Below, piece by piece: positions 1-9,098 of a DNA stretch of 64,000 nt. Source of the DNA: GCA-2746365 sp963711255 (GTDB taxonomy: Bacteria; Pseudomonadota; Gammaproteobacteria; SZUA-229); contig CAVQDO010000032.1 of NCBI GenBank assembly GCA_963711255.1, positions 10,668-74,667 on the forward strand, given 5' to 3'. The notes under the pieces were generated by a model. The model was given only the letters and a program-made list of their open reading frames with translations, ran no database searches and had not been told where the DNA came from. Position 1 is the first letter of the stretch. The number at the start of each line of letters is the position of its first letter. Made by a program: the position numbers and the translations under genes.

Positions 1-458
1 TCACCGCCATTGATGATGTTCATCATTGGTACCGGCATGGTGTAACTGCCCGTTCCCAGGTGAACGTACAAATCCTCGTTGTTTTCTTTTGCAGCGGCAT
101 GTGAAGCAGCCAGTGAAACAGCCAGCAATGCGTTAGCGCCTAAACGTTCCTTGGTATCGGTACCGTCCAGTGCAATCATTTTATTATCCAGTGCTTCCTG
201 GTTCTGCCCGTCCATGCCGATCAGGGAAGCACTGATTTCGTTATTAACGTTATTAACTGCTTTGGTGACACCTTTACCCATATAACGCGACTTATCGCCG
301 TCACGGAGCTCCAGCGCTTCACGAGCACCAGTAGAAGCGCCTGATGGAACCGCTGCCCGACCAAAAGCACCGCTCTCAAGTGTTACTTCTGCTTCTAATG
401 TAGGGTTACCGCGTGAATCGAGAATCTCACGAGCATGTATTTTTGTAATATTAGACAT
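1..458 (-). CDS. eno: Enolase, N-terminal part (cut by window edge)
   Basis: Enolase converts 2-phosphoglycerate to phosphoenolpyruvate in the cytoplasm. Reading the minus strand from the ATG at 458 gives the family N-terminus: IHAREILDSRGNPT near residues 6-19, the AAVPSGASTG loop near 34-43, then LGANALLAVSLA and VPMMNIINGG close to the edge. About 152 residues are present and the C-terminal two thirds, with the catalytic barrel, lies outside the window. An AAGGAAG ribosome-binding site sits just upstream of the ATG. It follows kdsA in the same direction after 81 bases, the usual pyrG-kdsA-eno order of gammaproteobacteria. Confidence 0.96.
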   Translation of the reverse strand, partial: MSNITKIHAREILDSRGNPTLEAEVTLESGAFGRAAVPSGASTGAREALELRDGDKSRYMGKGVTKAVNNVNNEISASLIGMDGQNQEALDNKMIALDGTDTKERLGANALLAVSLAASHAAAKENNEDLYVHLGTGSYTMPVPMMNIINGG

Positions 459-539
459 GTTTCTTCCTTACTAAAATTTTAATATGTTACTACGAAAGTT
501 CAGCCTGGTTTATTTTAAAAGCAGCTGAACGTGTATTTT

Positions 540-1373
540 TTACAGTTCCAGTTCGTGCAAAATTCCGTTTTTAACCGTGGCATCTATTTGCATTAAAACG
601 TTTAATAACGATTCCATTTTTTGTAATGGCCAGGCATTAGGGCCATCACTCAGGGCATTAGCCGGATCCGGATGCGTTTCCATAAATAAACCGGATATAC
701 CGGCCGCAACCGCAGCGCGCGCCAGCACCGGTATATGTTCTCGCTGACCACCGGACGATGTACCCTGGCCGCCCGGCAACTGTACAGAATGGGTTCCATC
801 AAACACTACCGGACAATGGCTTTCGCGCATAATGGCCAGCGAACGCATATCGGAAACCAGGTTGTTATAGCCAAATGAAACACCGCGCTCACAGGCCATG
901 ATATTTTGATTTCCGGTCGAACGCGCTTTATCAATCACGTTTTTCATATCGCCCGGTGCCAGGAACTGGCCTTTTTTAATGTTGACCGGTTTTCCGGTAG
1001 CAGCAACTTTCAGAATGAAATTCGTCTGCCGGCATAAAAAAGCCGGCGTCTGCAGAACATCGACCACGCTGGCTACTTCATCCATTGGCGTGTCTTCATG
1101 CACATCGGTCAAAACCGGTACACCGATTTCGTCTTTAACTTTCTGTAATATTCTCAGGCCCTGTTCAATACCGGGACCACGAAAACTTTCGCCGGAAGAC
1201 CGATTCGCTTTATCAAACGATGATTTGTAAATGAACGGAATGCCCAGCCGGGAGGTTATTTCTTTTAACTGCGCAGAAGTTTCCAGCGCCATTTGCTCAC
1301 TTTCAATAACACAGGGGCCTGCAATCAAAAACAGGGGCTTGTCCAGACCGACTTCAAAGTCACAAAGTTTCAT
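540..1373 (-). CDS. kdsA: 3-deoxy-8-phosphooctulonate synthase (KDO8P synthase)
   Basis: This enzyme condenses phosphoenolpyruvate with arabinose-5-phosphate to make Kdo-8-phosphate for the LPS inner core. The 277-residue length is normal. The substrate-binding segment YKSSFDKANRSS lies near residues 49-60, and GTSSGGQREH, METHPDP and SDGPNAWPL mark the C-terminal half of the barrel. Residue 21 is Cys, in IAGPCVIES, where the E. coli enzyme has Asn; together with the His in DGTHS, the Glu in METHP and the Asp in SDGPN this is the ligand set of the metal-dependent class. It lies between pyrG (68 bases upstream) and eno and is probably cotranscribed with them. Confidence 0.97.
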   Translation of the reverse strand: MKLCDFEVGLDKPLFLIAGPCVIESEQMALETSAQLKEITSRLGIPFIYKSSFDKANRSSGESFRGPGIEQGLRILQKVKDEIGVPVLTDVHEDTPMDEVASVVDVLQTPAFLCRQTNFILKVAATGKPVNIKKGQFLAPGDMKNVIDKARSTGNQNIMACERGVSFGYNNLVSDMRSLAIMRESHCPVVFDGTHSVQLPGGQGTSSGGQREHIPVLARAAVAAGISGLFMETHPDPANALSDGPNAWPLQKMESLLNVLMQIDATVKNGILHELEL

Positions 1374-1441
1374 TTAAATGTGTTCCTGTGCAATATGATA
1401 AGGCAGGTAAATAGCTAATATTATTCAATCAGACCGTTCGA

Positions 1442-3109
1442 TCAGGCCATGGCTTCAACAGATTCCAGTTTTTTGCTCTGCTGCGCCAGTGCCGCCTTAA
1501 CATAATCGGTAAACAGCGGGTGGCCTTTACGCGGTGTTGAAGTAAATTCGGGATGGAACTGGCAACCGAGAAACCACGGATGTCCTGATGCGCCCTCTTT
1601 CGGCAACTCTATCATTTCTATCAAGTTACCATCACTGGATTTGCCGCCGAAAACCAGTCCGGCATCACTTAACTGCTGCAGGTAGTGATTATTAAATTCA
1701 TAACGATGACGATGCCGCTCAACAATGGTATCAGTACCATAAGCGGAACGTGCCAGGGTATTTTCCAGCAGCTGGCAGGTCTGGCCACCCAAACGCATGG
1801 TACCACCCAGGTCGGAATCAGCATCACGTTTTTCTATACGGCCATTTTCATCCTGCCATTCAGTAATTAAAGCAATAACCGGGTGCGTCGTTTCAGCATT
1901 AAATTCACTGCTGTGCGCATCTTTCAGCCCGGCAACGTGGCGGGCGAATTCAATAACAGCTAACTGCATACCAAGGCAGATGCCAAGGTAAGGTATTTTA
2001 TTTTCACGGGCATATTGAATCGCCGCGATCTTGCCTTCAATACCACGATCACCAAAACCACCCGGAACTAATATTGCATCCAGACCTTTTAGTGAAGACA
2101 TATCACCGGTTTCCAGTACCACGGAATCTATATAACGAATTTTTACCTTTGCATTGTTATGGATACCGGCATGCGACAGTGATTCATTGAGTGATTTATA
2201 GGATTCAGTCAGGTCGACATACTTGCCGACCATACCCACCGTCACTTCATGTGCCGGGTGGGCCATAACATCGATGACTTTTTGCCAGTCGCTCAAATCT
2301 GTCGGCGCAAGATCAAGCCCCATGTGTTCAGCAATAATTTCATCAACCTTCTGCTCGTGGAACCATTTGGGTAACTTATAGATATTATCCAGATCAACAG
2401 CCGAGATAACAGCTTTCGCCTGTACATTGGTAAACAGTGCAATTTTGCGGCGCTCTTCTTCGCCCAGCAGCTGCTCAGAACGGCACAGCAACAAATCTGG
2501 CTGGATACCAATAGAGCGTAATTCTTTTACCGAGTGCTGTGTAGGTTTGGTTTTAACTTCACCGGCAGTGGCGATATATGGCACCAGGGTTAAATGCATG
2601 AACATGGCATGCTGCCGTCCCAGCTCCACCCCCATCTGGCGAATCGCCTCCATAAACGGCAATGACTCAATATCACCAACAGTACCGCCAATTTCGACCA
2701 TGGCGATGTCAGCATCACCCGCACCGGCAACAATGCGCCGTTTTATTTCATCGGTTATATGCGGAATCACCTGCACCGTGCCGCCAAGATATTCACCACG
2801 CCGCTCTTTGCGGATGACGCTTTCATAGACCTGGCCGGTGGTAAAATTACTGGACTTGCTGGTCGGTGTATTAACAAAACGTTCGTAATGGCCTAAATCC
2901 AGATCAGTTTCAGCGCCATCTTCGGTAACAAAAACCTCTCCATGCTGAAAAGGACTCATGGTTCCCGGATCCACATTAATGTATGGATCCAGCTTCATCA
3001 TCTGAACTTTTAAGCCGTGGCTTTCAAGAATGGCTCCAACAGCAGCGGATGCCAGACCTTTGCCCAATGAAGAAACAACACCACCGGTAACAAAAATATA
3101 TCGAGTCAT
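1442..3109 (-). CDS. pyrG: CTP synthase
   Basis: CTP synthase aminates UTP to CTP using glutamine and ATP. The protein has 555 residues, close to the family norm of about 545. The N-terminal synthetase domain starts with the P-loop TGGVVSSLGKG (about residues 8-18). The C-terminal class I glutaminase domain carries the nucleophile Cys in LGICLGMQ (about residue 380) and the His-Glu pair in CQFHPEFTS near residue 520. It is the first gene of the pyrG-kdsA-eno group and is divergent from zapE across 285 bases. Confidence 0.98.
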   Translation of the reverse strand: MTRYIFVTGGVVSSLGKGLASAAVGAILESHGLKVQMMKLDPYINVDPGTMSPFQHGEVFVTEDGAETDLDLGHYERFVNTPTSKSSNFTTGQVYESVIRKERRGEYLGGTVQVIPHITDEIKRRIVAGAGDADIAMVEIGGTVGDIESLPFMEAIRQMGVELGRQHAMFMHLTLVPYIATAGEVKTKPTQHSVKELRSIGIQPDLLLCRSEQLLGEEERRKIALFTNVQAKAVISAVDLDNIYKLPKWFHEQKVDEIIAEHMGLDLAPTDLSDWQKVIDVMAHPAHEVTVGMVGKYVDLTESYKSLNESLSHAGIHNNAKVKIRYIDSVVLETGDMSSLKGLDAILVPGGFGDRGIEGKIAAIQYARENKIPYLGICLGMQLAVIEFARHVAGLKDAHSSEFNAETTHPVIALITEWQDENGRIEKRDADSDLGGTMRLGGQTCQLLENTLARSAYGTDTIVERHRHRYEFNNHYLQQLSDAGLVFGGKSSDGNLIEMIELPKEGASGHPWFLGCQFHPEFTSTPRKGHPLFTDYVKAALAQQSKKLESVEAMA

Positions 3110-3394
3110 GAATAGCAGGCCCTGGTTGCAGAAAGTAAGGTATAGTCGTCACCGCACACATCATTGCATGCAGTTAATTGTGAGAAAGACGAAGTTGAAG
3201 TGCCCGAACATGGATTTGTACCGCTTCATCTGCTCGGGTGATTATTCTATCAAAAAACCACAGCTAGCGACAACGAAAACACTGATTTTTCTATATAATT
3301 CCGGAAAATTATCTGGAACAATAGCTGCATTGAAAATATTGCCCGTTAAATAATCACAGCCGAGCCCAAACTTAAGCCAGCCATTCATTACCGT
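3110..3394. promoter_or_regulatory. Divergent pyrG/zapE intergenic region
   Basis: This 285-base spacer must hold the promoters of both divergent genes. A TATAAT box lies on the plus strand at 3294-3299, about 95 bases ahead of zapE, but no good -35 box is found 16-18 bases before it. I see no convincing small gene or RNA here. Confidence 0.3.
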
Positions 3395-4507
3395 ATGTCA
3401 CTAACCGAGAAGTACAATAAAGCATTACAGCAACCTGACATGGTAAAGGATAGCGTTCAGCAACAGGCGATAAACCTGCTCGAAACACTTAGCCTGGAGT
3501 TAATATCTAATTCCAGAATGTCACTGGCGAAAAGGCTATTGCGGCGCCTTTTTGGCCGCAAACGAAACACACAGGCCAGCGGGCTTTATCTTTGGGGAGG
3601 CGTCGGCCGCGGTAAAACCTGGTTAATGAACCTGTTTTATGAAGAGCTGCCGATTGAGCAAAAGCACCGTATTCACTTCCATCACTTTATGCTGGGCATC
3701 CATGAAAAGCTGGACGAGATGAATAAATCAGCGGACCGTAAACAGAAAAATCCACTACAGAAAATAGCCCGGGAACTGGCATCAAAGTACCGCCTATTAT
3801 GCATCGACGAATTTATTGTCACCAATATTACTGACGCAATGATTCTTAGCGAATTACTGCATTCCCTGTTCAAATATAATATCTGCCTGGTAGCCACCTC
3901 AAATCGAATTCCAGACGACCTGTATATAAACGGTTTGCAGCGGGAGCGCTTTTTGCCAGCGATCGAACTGATTAAAACCCATACCGAGGTTTTTCATCTT
4001 GATGGCGGGGTCGACCACCGCACGACCCTGCTGGAACAGGCGGATGTTTATTATTGCCCGCCCGGCAACGAAAGCCAGCAGAAAATTTTGCAGCGAATGC
4101 AGGAACTGGCTATTACACCGCTGACCGAAGCCAAAGTGCTGACAATTCAAAATCGCAAAATTGAGACCCTGTATTGCAGTGACGATATTGCCTGGTTTGA
4201 TTTCGAGGTAATCTGTTCAGCGCCGCGCGCCGCGCAGGATTACATCGAACTGGCCCAGTATTTCAATACCATTATTATCAGCAATATTGAAATCATGGAT
4301 GAATACAGCGATGATATGGCGAGGCGCTTTATTTACCTGATTGATGAGCTCTACGACCGTAATGTAAAGCTCATCGCCAGCGCCTCGGCAGAACCGGATA
4401 AACTCTACCGCGGAGTCATGTTAGAATTCGCTTTTCACCGAACCAGCAGCAGACTTATTGAAATGCGTTCACATCAATATTTAAGCCAGGCACACAAGCC
4501 TTTTTAG
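3395..4507 (+). CDS. zapE: Cell division ATPase ZapE (AFG1-like)
   Basis: ZapE is a cytoplasmic P-loop ATPase that interacts with the Z-ring; its mitochondrial relative is AFG1/LACE1. The 370-residue protein has Walker A GGVGRGKT at residues 68-75, Walker B LLCIDEF near 135-141 and the family segments HFHHFMLGIHEKL and ATSNRIPDDLY. Near the C-terminus are YIELAQYFNTI and DELYDRNVKLI, which are also typical. The next gene starts 7 bases after the stop, so the two are probably cotranscribed. Confidence 0.94.
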   Translation: MSLTEKYNKALQQPDMVKDSVQQQAINLLETLSLELISNSRMSLAKRLLRRLFGRKRNTQASGLYLWGGVGRGKTWLMNLFYEELPIEQKHRIHFHHFMLGIHEKLDEMNKSADRKQKNPLQKIARELASKYRLLCIDEFIVTNITDAMILSELLHSLFKYNICLVATSNRIPDDLYINGLQRERFLPAIELIKTHTEVFHLDGGVDHRTTLLEQADVYYCPPGNESQQKILQRMQELAITPLTEAKVLTIQNRKIETLYCSDDIAWFDFEVICSAPRAAQDYIELAQYFNTIIISNIEIMDEYSDDMARRFIYLIDELYDRNVKLIASASAEPDKLYRGVMLEFAFHRTSSRLIEMRSHQYLSQAHKPF

Positions 4508-4514
4508 CCCGATT

Positions 4515-4748
4515 ATGAGCACAGCCTACTCCAAGAAAGTTGAAGATAAACTGGAATCCATCTGCGGACAGGGCTGTTCACTGGTTAATCAGATTATCGA
4601 GAATGAAAGAAACGGCATTGATGTAGAAGAGTTAGCCGAATTTACCGCGGAAGAAAGACGACAGATCATTGATCATCTAATTCGCGTCATGTCCGTGTAT
4701 GAGCGCGACGAAGATCAAATGGCGATACAGCTGGCTGATACAGACTGA
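4515..4748 (+). CDS. Small protein of unknown function
   Basis: This is a 77-residue acidic, probably helical soluble protein that I do not recognise. It has a Cys pair (CGQGC, about residues 17-21) and an acidic tail. It starts 7 bases downstream of zapE and ends one base before the stop of the convergent GTPase gene, so coding sequence is packed tightly here, which supports it being real. No membrane segment or signal peptide is visible. Confidence 0.7.
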   Translation: MSTAYSKKVEDKLESICGQGCSLVNQIIENERNGIDVEELAEFTAEERRQIIDHLIRVMSVYERDEDQMAIQLADTD

Positions 4749-4749
4749 G

Positions 4750-5649
4750 CTATTCGGGCAGCTCTCCAGGCAATTCATCGGCATCATCAACTGCCGTTTC
4801 CTGCGCAATCATTTCCGGTGTTTCAAAACTTAAAGCGCCCAACGAACCATCACGAATTTCATGAATCAGAATTTCAGAAGCCCGCTGTATATCGATGATG
4901 CCGCCCGCTCGCAAACAACCTCTGCGACGGCCTATCTCTTCCAGCAGCTGAACATCCGTTTCCGGGCATTGTTTTAAATTGAAGCGCTCAACCACCCTGT
5001 CACCGTAGGCAGTAATCAGGTAATCCGCGGCAAACAGGGCAATATCTTCAAAATCAATCGCTGTATTTTTAATCGCACCGGTTACCGCGAGACGATAGCT
5101 ACTGTTCTGGTTTTCTATTTTTGGCCACAGAATCCCGGGGGTATCAGACAGTGTTATACCGTCATCAAGAACAATCCGCTGCTGTGAAGAGGAGACCTCT
5201 TTCGTTACCGCCGGCTCATCGCCCACTTTCGCCAGTGTTTTTCCCGCCAGGGTATTGATCAATGTCGATTTACCGACATTTGGAATACCCATAATCATAA
5301 CCCGTATCGGTTTAACCGCAGTGCCCCGTTCGGGCAGCAGCTTTCGGCAAAGAGCGGGCAAGTTTTTTGTCCGGGCTTTGTCCAGTACCGACAAAGCCTG
5401 GGCTTTCACGCCCTTCTCTTTTTCAAAGTGTGCCATCCACAAACGGGTAATTTCAGGATCAGCGATATCGCTTTTGTTAAGGATTTTTATACAGGGACGG
5501 TGCTGGCGCAATTCTGCGACCATAGGATTTTCACTGCTGAAAGGAATACGCGCATCCATCACTTCGATAACAAGGTCTACTGTCGACATTGTTTCCTTGA
5601 TGATGCGACGGGCCTTGTTCATATGCCCCGGATACCACTGAACTGCCAT
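4750..5649 (-). CDS. ylqF: Ribosome biogenesis GTPase YlqF/RbgA family
   Basis: This is a circularly permuted GTPase: the G4 motif NKSD (residues 58-61) comes before the G1 loop GIPNVGKST (about 121-129) and G3 DTPG (about 173-176). Proteins of this family act in large ribosomal subunit maturation. The N-terminus VQWYPGHMNKARR is diagnostic. The C-terminal region resembles the RNA-binding part of RbgA and ends in an acidic tail. At 299 residues it is of normal length. It faces zapE and the small protein with no gap between the stops. Confidence 0.94.
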   Translation of the reverse strand: MAVQWYPGHMNKARRIIKETMSTVDLVIEVMDARIPFSSENPMVAELRQHRPCIKILNKSDIADPEITRLWMAHFEKEKGVKAQALSVLDKARTKNLPALCRKLLPERGTAVKPIRVMIMGIPNVGKSTLINTLAGKTLAKVGDEPAVTKEVSSSQQRIVLDDGITLSDTPGILWPKIENQNSSYRLAVTGAIKNTAIDFEDIALFAADYLITAYGDRVVERFNLKQCPETDVQLLEEIGRRRGCLRAGGIIDIQRASEILIHEIRDGSLGALSFETPEMIAQETAVDDADELPGELPE

Positions 5650-5783
5650 AGTTATATACTGGTGATTAAATTAGCTGGCAAGTTTATCCCAGATACGGGG
5701 CTTTATGTTTTTTTATCAGCAGCGCCTCGGTACTGGCAAATTGAAACTATTGCTCAATCAATGCCTTAACGCATGGCAATACC

Positions 5784-8072
5784 TTAACGCATGGAATGTT
5801 CTACTGCCACCGCGCTCATGTTAACCAGGTTGCGCACCGTAATTGCCTGCGCCACCACGTGCGCAGAGCCGGACATGCCCATTAAAATGGGCCCGATGGT
5901 GACACCGCCGCCAAGTGTTTTCAGTAACGTGACCGAAATATTGGCTGCGTCTGCACTGGGCATAATCAATAAATTTGCTGCGCCTTTTAATTTCGAATCA
6001 GGATACAGACGGTTCCTCAGCTTCTCAGATAACGCGGCATCGGCATGCATTTCTCCATCAACTTCAAGATCCGGTTCTGTTTTGTGCAGTATCGCCAGCG
6101 CCTTACGCATCTTTTCGGCCGATTCATCACTGGACGCGCCAAAATTTGAATGCGAAACAAAAGCCACTTTCGGTTCAATTCCAAAAGAGCGTATCTCGGC
6201 AACAGCGAGTAATGTAGATTCCACCAGGTTCTCGGCAGTCGGATTTTTTGTAACGTGTGCATCACAAATAAAAATCGTATGCGTGGGCAGCACATGAGCA
6301 ACAATGGTTGAGGCCTGTTGTATGCCTTCCGCTTTACCGACTACATCGATAATATTATTTAACGTGCGGGTAAAACCGCCAGCAACACCAGCAATCATGG
6401 CATCAGCGTCGCCCAGTCTTACCATTAGTGCCGCCAGTATCGAATTGCGGTTACGAACGATGTGCAGCGCACCGCCCGGCGTCACCCCTTTCCTGCCCAT
6501 AAGTTCATGGTAAGAAGAAGCATATTCTGTCAGTGACGGGTTTTGCTGCGGGTCAACAATATCAACATCAACACCCTCTTTAATACGCAATCCCAGCCTG
6601 TCTATATTGTCGATGATCATGTCATGGTTGCCGATTAGAACCGGCCGCGCAATATTATCATCAACCACCTGTTGTGCAGCCTGCAGGACTCTTAACTCTT
6701 CACCCTCGGCATATACCAGTTTTTTGCCGCTGCCGCGGCTGCGCTCAATGACCGGCCGCATAAAAAAGCCGGAGCGATAAACAAAATTATGCAGCTTTTC
6801 ACGGTAGGCATAGAAGTCTTTTATTGGTCGTGTGGCAACACCGCTAATCATAGCTGCTTCAGCTACCGCGATTGACAGTTCGACCAGTAAACGGGGGTCA
6901 AAGGGCTTTGGTATTAAATAGTCAGCACCAAACTTGTCCGGTTTGCCGCCATAGGCCTGCAATACATCATCTGACGATTCCTTCTGCACCAGCTCAGAAA
7001 GCGCCTTGACACAGGCAAGCTTCATTTCCTCATTGATTGTTGTTGCGCCGACATCCAGCGCACCGCGAAAAATAAAAGGAAAACACAAAACATTATTAAC
7101 CTGGTTTGGGTAATCCGAGCGGCCGGTACAGATTAAGGCATCCGGCCTTACCGCTCTCGCCAGTTCTGGCAGAATTTCAGGCACCGGGTTTGCCAGCGCC
7201 AGTATCAATGGATCCGCTGCCATGTTTTTTAACATCTCGGGTTTAACCACATCCGGTGCCGACAAGCCTAAAAACACATCGGCCTGATCCAGCGCCTGGG
7301 CCAGGGTTCGATGTTCAGTATCACTGGCGTAGCGTTGTTTCCATGGGTCCATAAGCGCTTCACGCCCGCTGTAGACAACGCCTTCAATATCAGTGACGAT
7401 AATATTTTTTTCCTGGAGTCCGGCACTAACCAGCTGGTTTAAGCAGGCGAGCGCAGCGGCGCCCGCACCCGAGGTAACCAGCCGTATATCCTTAATATTC
7501 TTACCCACCACCTTCAGGCCGCTCAGTATTGCCGCAGCCACAATAATCGCCGTGCCATGCTGATCATCATGAAAAACCGGGATATTCATACGTTCACGCA
7601 GGCGGCGTTCAATTTCAAAACATTCGGGCGCCTTTATATCTTCCAGGTTGATGCCGCCAAAGGTCGGTTCCAGAGCAACCACCGTATCAACAAATTTATC
7701 GATATCGGGCTGGTTAATTTCAATATCAAAAACATCGATGTTTGAAAAGCGTTTAAATAATACCGCCTTGCCTTCCATCACAGGCTTTGACGCCAATGGC
7801 CCGATATTCCCCAGCCCCAGCACCGCAGTGCCATTGGTTACAACGCCGACAAGGTTTGCTCGAATCGTATAATCAGCGGCTTTTGACGGGTCTTTCTCGA
7901 TAGCCGTACAGGCTGCAGCGACACCGGGGGAATAGGCCAGCGATAAGTCGTTCTGCGTGGTTAAAGGCTTGGTGGCACTAATTTGAAGTTTTCCCGGAAT
8001 CGGGAACTGGTGGTAGTTCAGTGCATCCTGATCTCTATCTTGCTGCTCTTTCTTTTTGTTCTCGTCTGACAT
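5784..8072 (-). CDS. maeB: NADP-dependent malic enzyme with C-terminal phosphate acetyltransferase domain
   Basis: The protein of 762 residues is a two-domain MaeB-type malic enzyme, which decarboxylates malate to pyruvate. The malic N-terminal domain (about 20-150) includes LAYSPGVAAAC and the FDDQHGTAII segment (about 165-175), followed by the NAD(P)-binding domain to about 400. Residues about 430-755 form a PTA_PTB domain (AEGEELRVLQAAQ, GGFTRTL, NLLIMPSADAAN, GPILMGMSG), which in this enzyme type is regulatory rather than catalytic in known cases. It is probably a single-gene unit and is divergent from the small membrane protein at 8251. Confidence 0.95.
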   Translation of the reverse strand: MSDENKKKEQQDRDQDALNYHQFPIPGKLQISATKPLTTQNDLSLAYSPGVAAACTAIEKDPSKAADYTIRANLVGVVTNGTAVLGLGNIGPLASKPVMEGKAVLFKRFSNIDVFDIEINQPDIDKFVDTVVALEPTFGGINLEDIKAPECFEIERRLRERMNIPVFHDDQHGTAIIVAAAILSGLKVVGKNIKDIRLVTSGAGAAALACLNQLVSAGLQEKNIIVTDIEGVVYSGREALMDPWKQRYASDTEHRTLAQALDQADVFLGLSAPDVVKPEMLKNMAADPLILALANPVPEILPELARAVRPDALICTGRSDYPNQVNNVLCFPFIFRGALDVGATTINEEMKLACVKALSELVQKESSDDVLQAYGGKPDKFGADYLIPKPFDPRLLVELSIAVAEAAMISGVATRPIKDFYAYREKLHNFVYRSGFFMRPVIERSRGSGKKLVYAEGEELRVLQAAQQVVDDNIARPVLIGNHDMIIDNIDRLGLRIKEGVDVDIVDPQQNPSLTEYASSYHELMGRKGVTPGGALHIVRNRNSILAALMVRLGDADAMIAGVAGGFTRTLNNIIDVVGKAEGIQQASTIVAHVLPTHTIFICDAHVTKNPTAENLVESTLLAVAEIRSFGIEPKVAFVSHSNFGASSDESAEKMRKALAILHKTEPDLEVDGEMHADAALSEKLRNRLYPDSKLKGAANLLIMPSADAANISVTLLKTLGGGVTIGPILMGMSGSAHVVAQAITVRNLVNMSAVAVEHSMR

Positions 8073-8250
8073 GAAGTAACCAATTAGGAACAGGATTTGT
8101 TAAGATTGATTTTTTACCAGCCTGAATAATGTATAGACGAATTTAGCCGGTGTTGGTTGAATTTGCAGTTTTGTGAAAAAACATCGTGAAAAAATACCGT
8201 GAAACATTACCGCATACAATTCAAAGATACTACTGAGCTCGGCAACAACT

Positions 8251-8550
8251 ATGAAAACATATAACTTTCCTTACCTGGCAGTTGGCCTCGGCGTGTTTCT
8301 TTTACTGGTTATTAACCGGGGCAGTCAGCTTGATGCTGAAGGTATTACTGCACTCCCCCTGTTAACACTGCTGATAATAAACGAGTGTGCCTTTTTCCTT
8401 GTTTTAGCCGGCGCATTTATCGGCCTAAAACAACTGAAAGCGACTAATTTTAAATTCAGTTTGAATCCTTTTTATACAATAACTACCGTGCTATGCATAC
8501 TATTAACCGTACAGTTTACACTGCTGGGCATAACGCTCTGGCCTTTGTAA
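8251..8550 (+). CDS. Small membrane protein of unknown function
   Basis: This 99-residue hydrophobic protein has about three predicted membrane helices: residues about 8-23, 38-62 and 75-98. I do not recognise the family. It is followed after 33 bases by the DUF1456 gene on the same strand. The preceding 178-base spacer separates it from the divergent malic enzyme gene and probably carries its promoter. Confidence 0.65.
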   Translation: MKTYNFPYLAVGLGVFLLLVINRGSQLDAEGITALPLLTLLIINECAFFLVLAGAFIGLKQLKATNFKFSLNPFYTITTVLCILLTVQFTLLGITLWPL

Positions 8551-8583
8551 ACCTGGCAGAACAATTTAGTTCAGGCTCTATTT

Positions 8584-9075
8584 ATGACTAACAACGATAT
8601 ACTGCGTCGAGTTCGATACATATTCGACTTTAATGATACAAAAATGATATCCATCTTTGGCCTGGCCGATTACAGGGTAACTCGCGAACAGATTAGTGAC
8701 TGGCTAAAAAAAGATGATGATCCCGCCTATAAAAGCGTTAGCGATACCGAACTGGCTATTTTCCTGAACGGCCTGATCAACCACAAACGCGGCAAAAAAG
8801 ACGGTGAACAACCAGAGCCTGAGAAAAAACTGACGAATAATATAATTTTCAGAAAATTAAAAATCGCCCTGAACCTTAAAGAAAATGACACACTGGAGCT
8901 TTTGCAGCTGGCCGGTCTAGCCATCAGTAAGCATGAACTTAGCGCCTTTTTCCGCCGCCCTGACCATAAACACTATCGCGTCTGTAAAGACCAGGTATTA
9001 CGAAATTTCCTGCAGGGATTACAGTTAAAACACCGTCCTGAGAAAACACTTGATGAGGCTTTTTCATGGGACTAG
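8584..9075 (+). CDS. DUF1456 family protein (YehS-like)
   Basis: The 163-residue protein consists of two related halves of about 70 residues (about 1-70 and 83-152). Each half opens with a [L/M]TNN-type segment (MTNNDILRRVRYIF and LTNNIIFRKLKIAL) and ends with an FLxGL-type helix (AIFLNGL, RNFLQGL). This duplicated architecture is that of DUF1456/YehS, whose function is not established. The linker is Lys/Glu-rich. It lies in a plus-strand run between a small membrane protein and the SLC13 carrier, with 23 bases to the latter. Confidence 0.88.
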   Translation: MTNNDILRRVRYIFDFNDTKMISIFGLADYRVTREQISDWLKKDDDPAYKSVSDTELAIFLNGLINHKRGKKDGEQPEPEKKLTNNIIFRKLKIALNLKENDTLELLQLAGLAISKHELSAFFRRPDHKHYRVCKDQVLRNFLQGLQLKHRPEKTLDEAFSWD

Positions 9076-9098
9076 CACAGCATAGCTAGACACACAAA

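Noticed and set aside
5428..5769. 113-codon plus-strand frame opposite the YlqF-type GTPase
   Set aside because: Antisense shadow of a strongly conserved gene.
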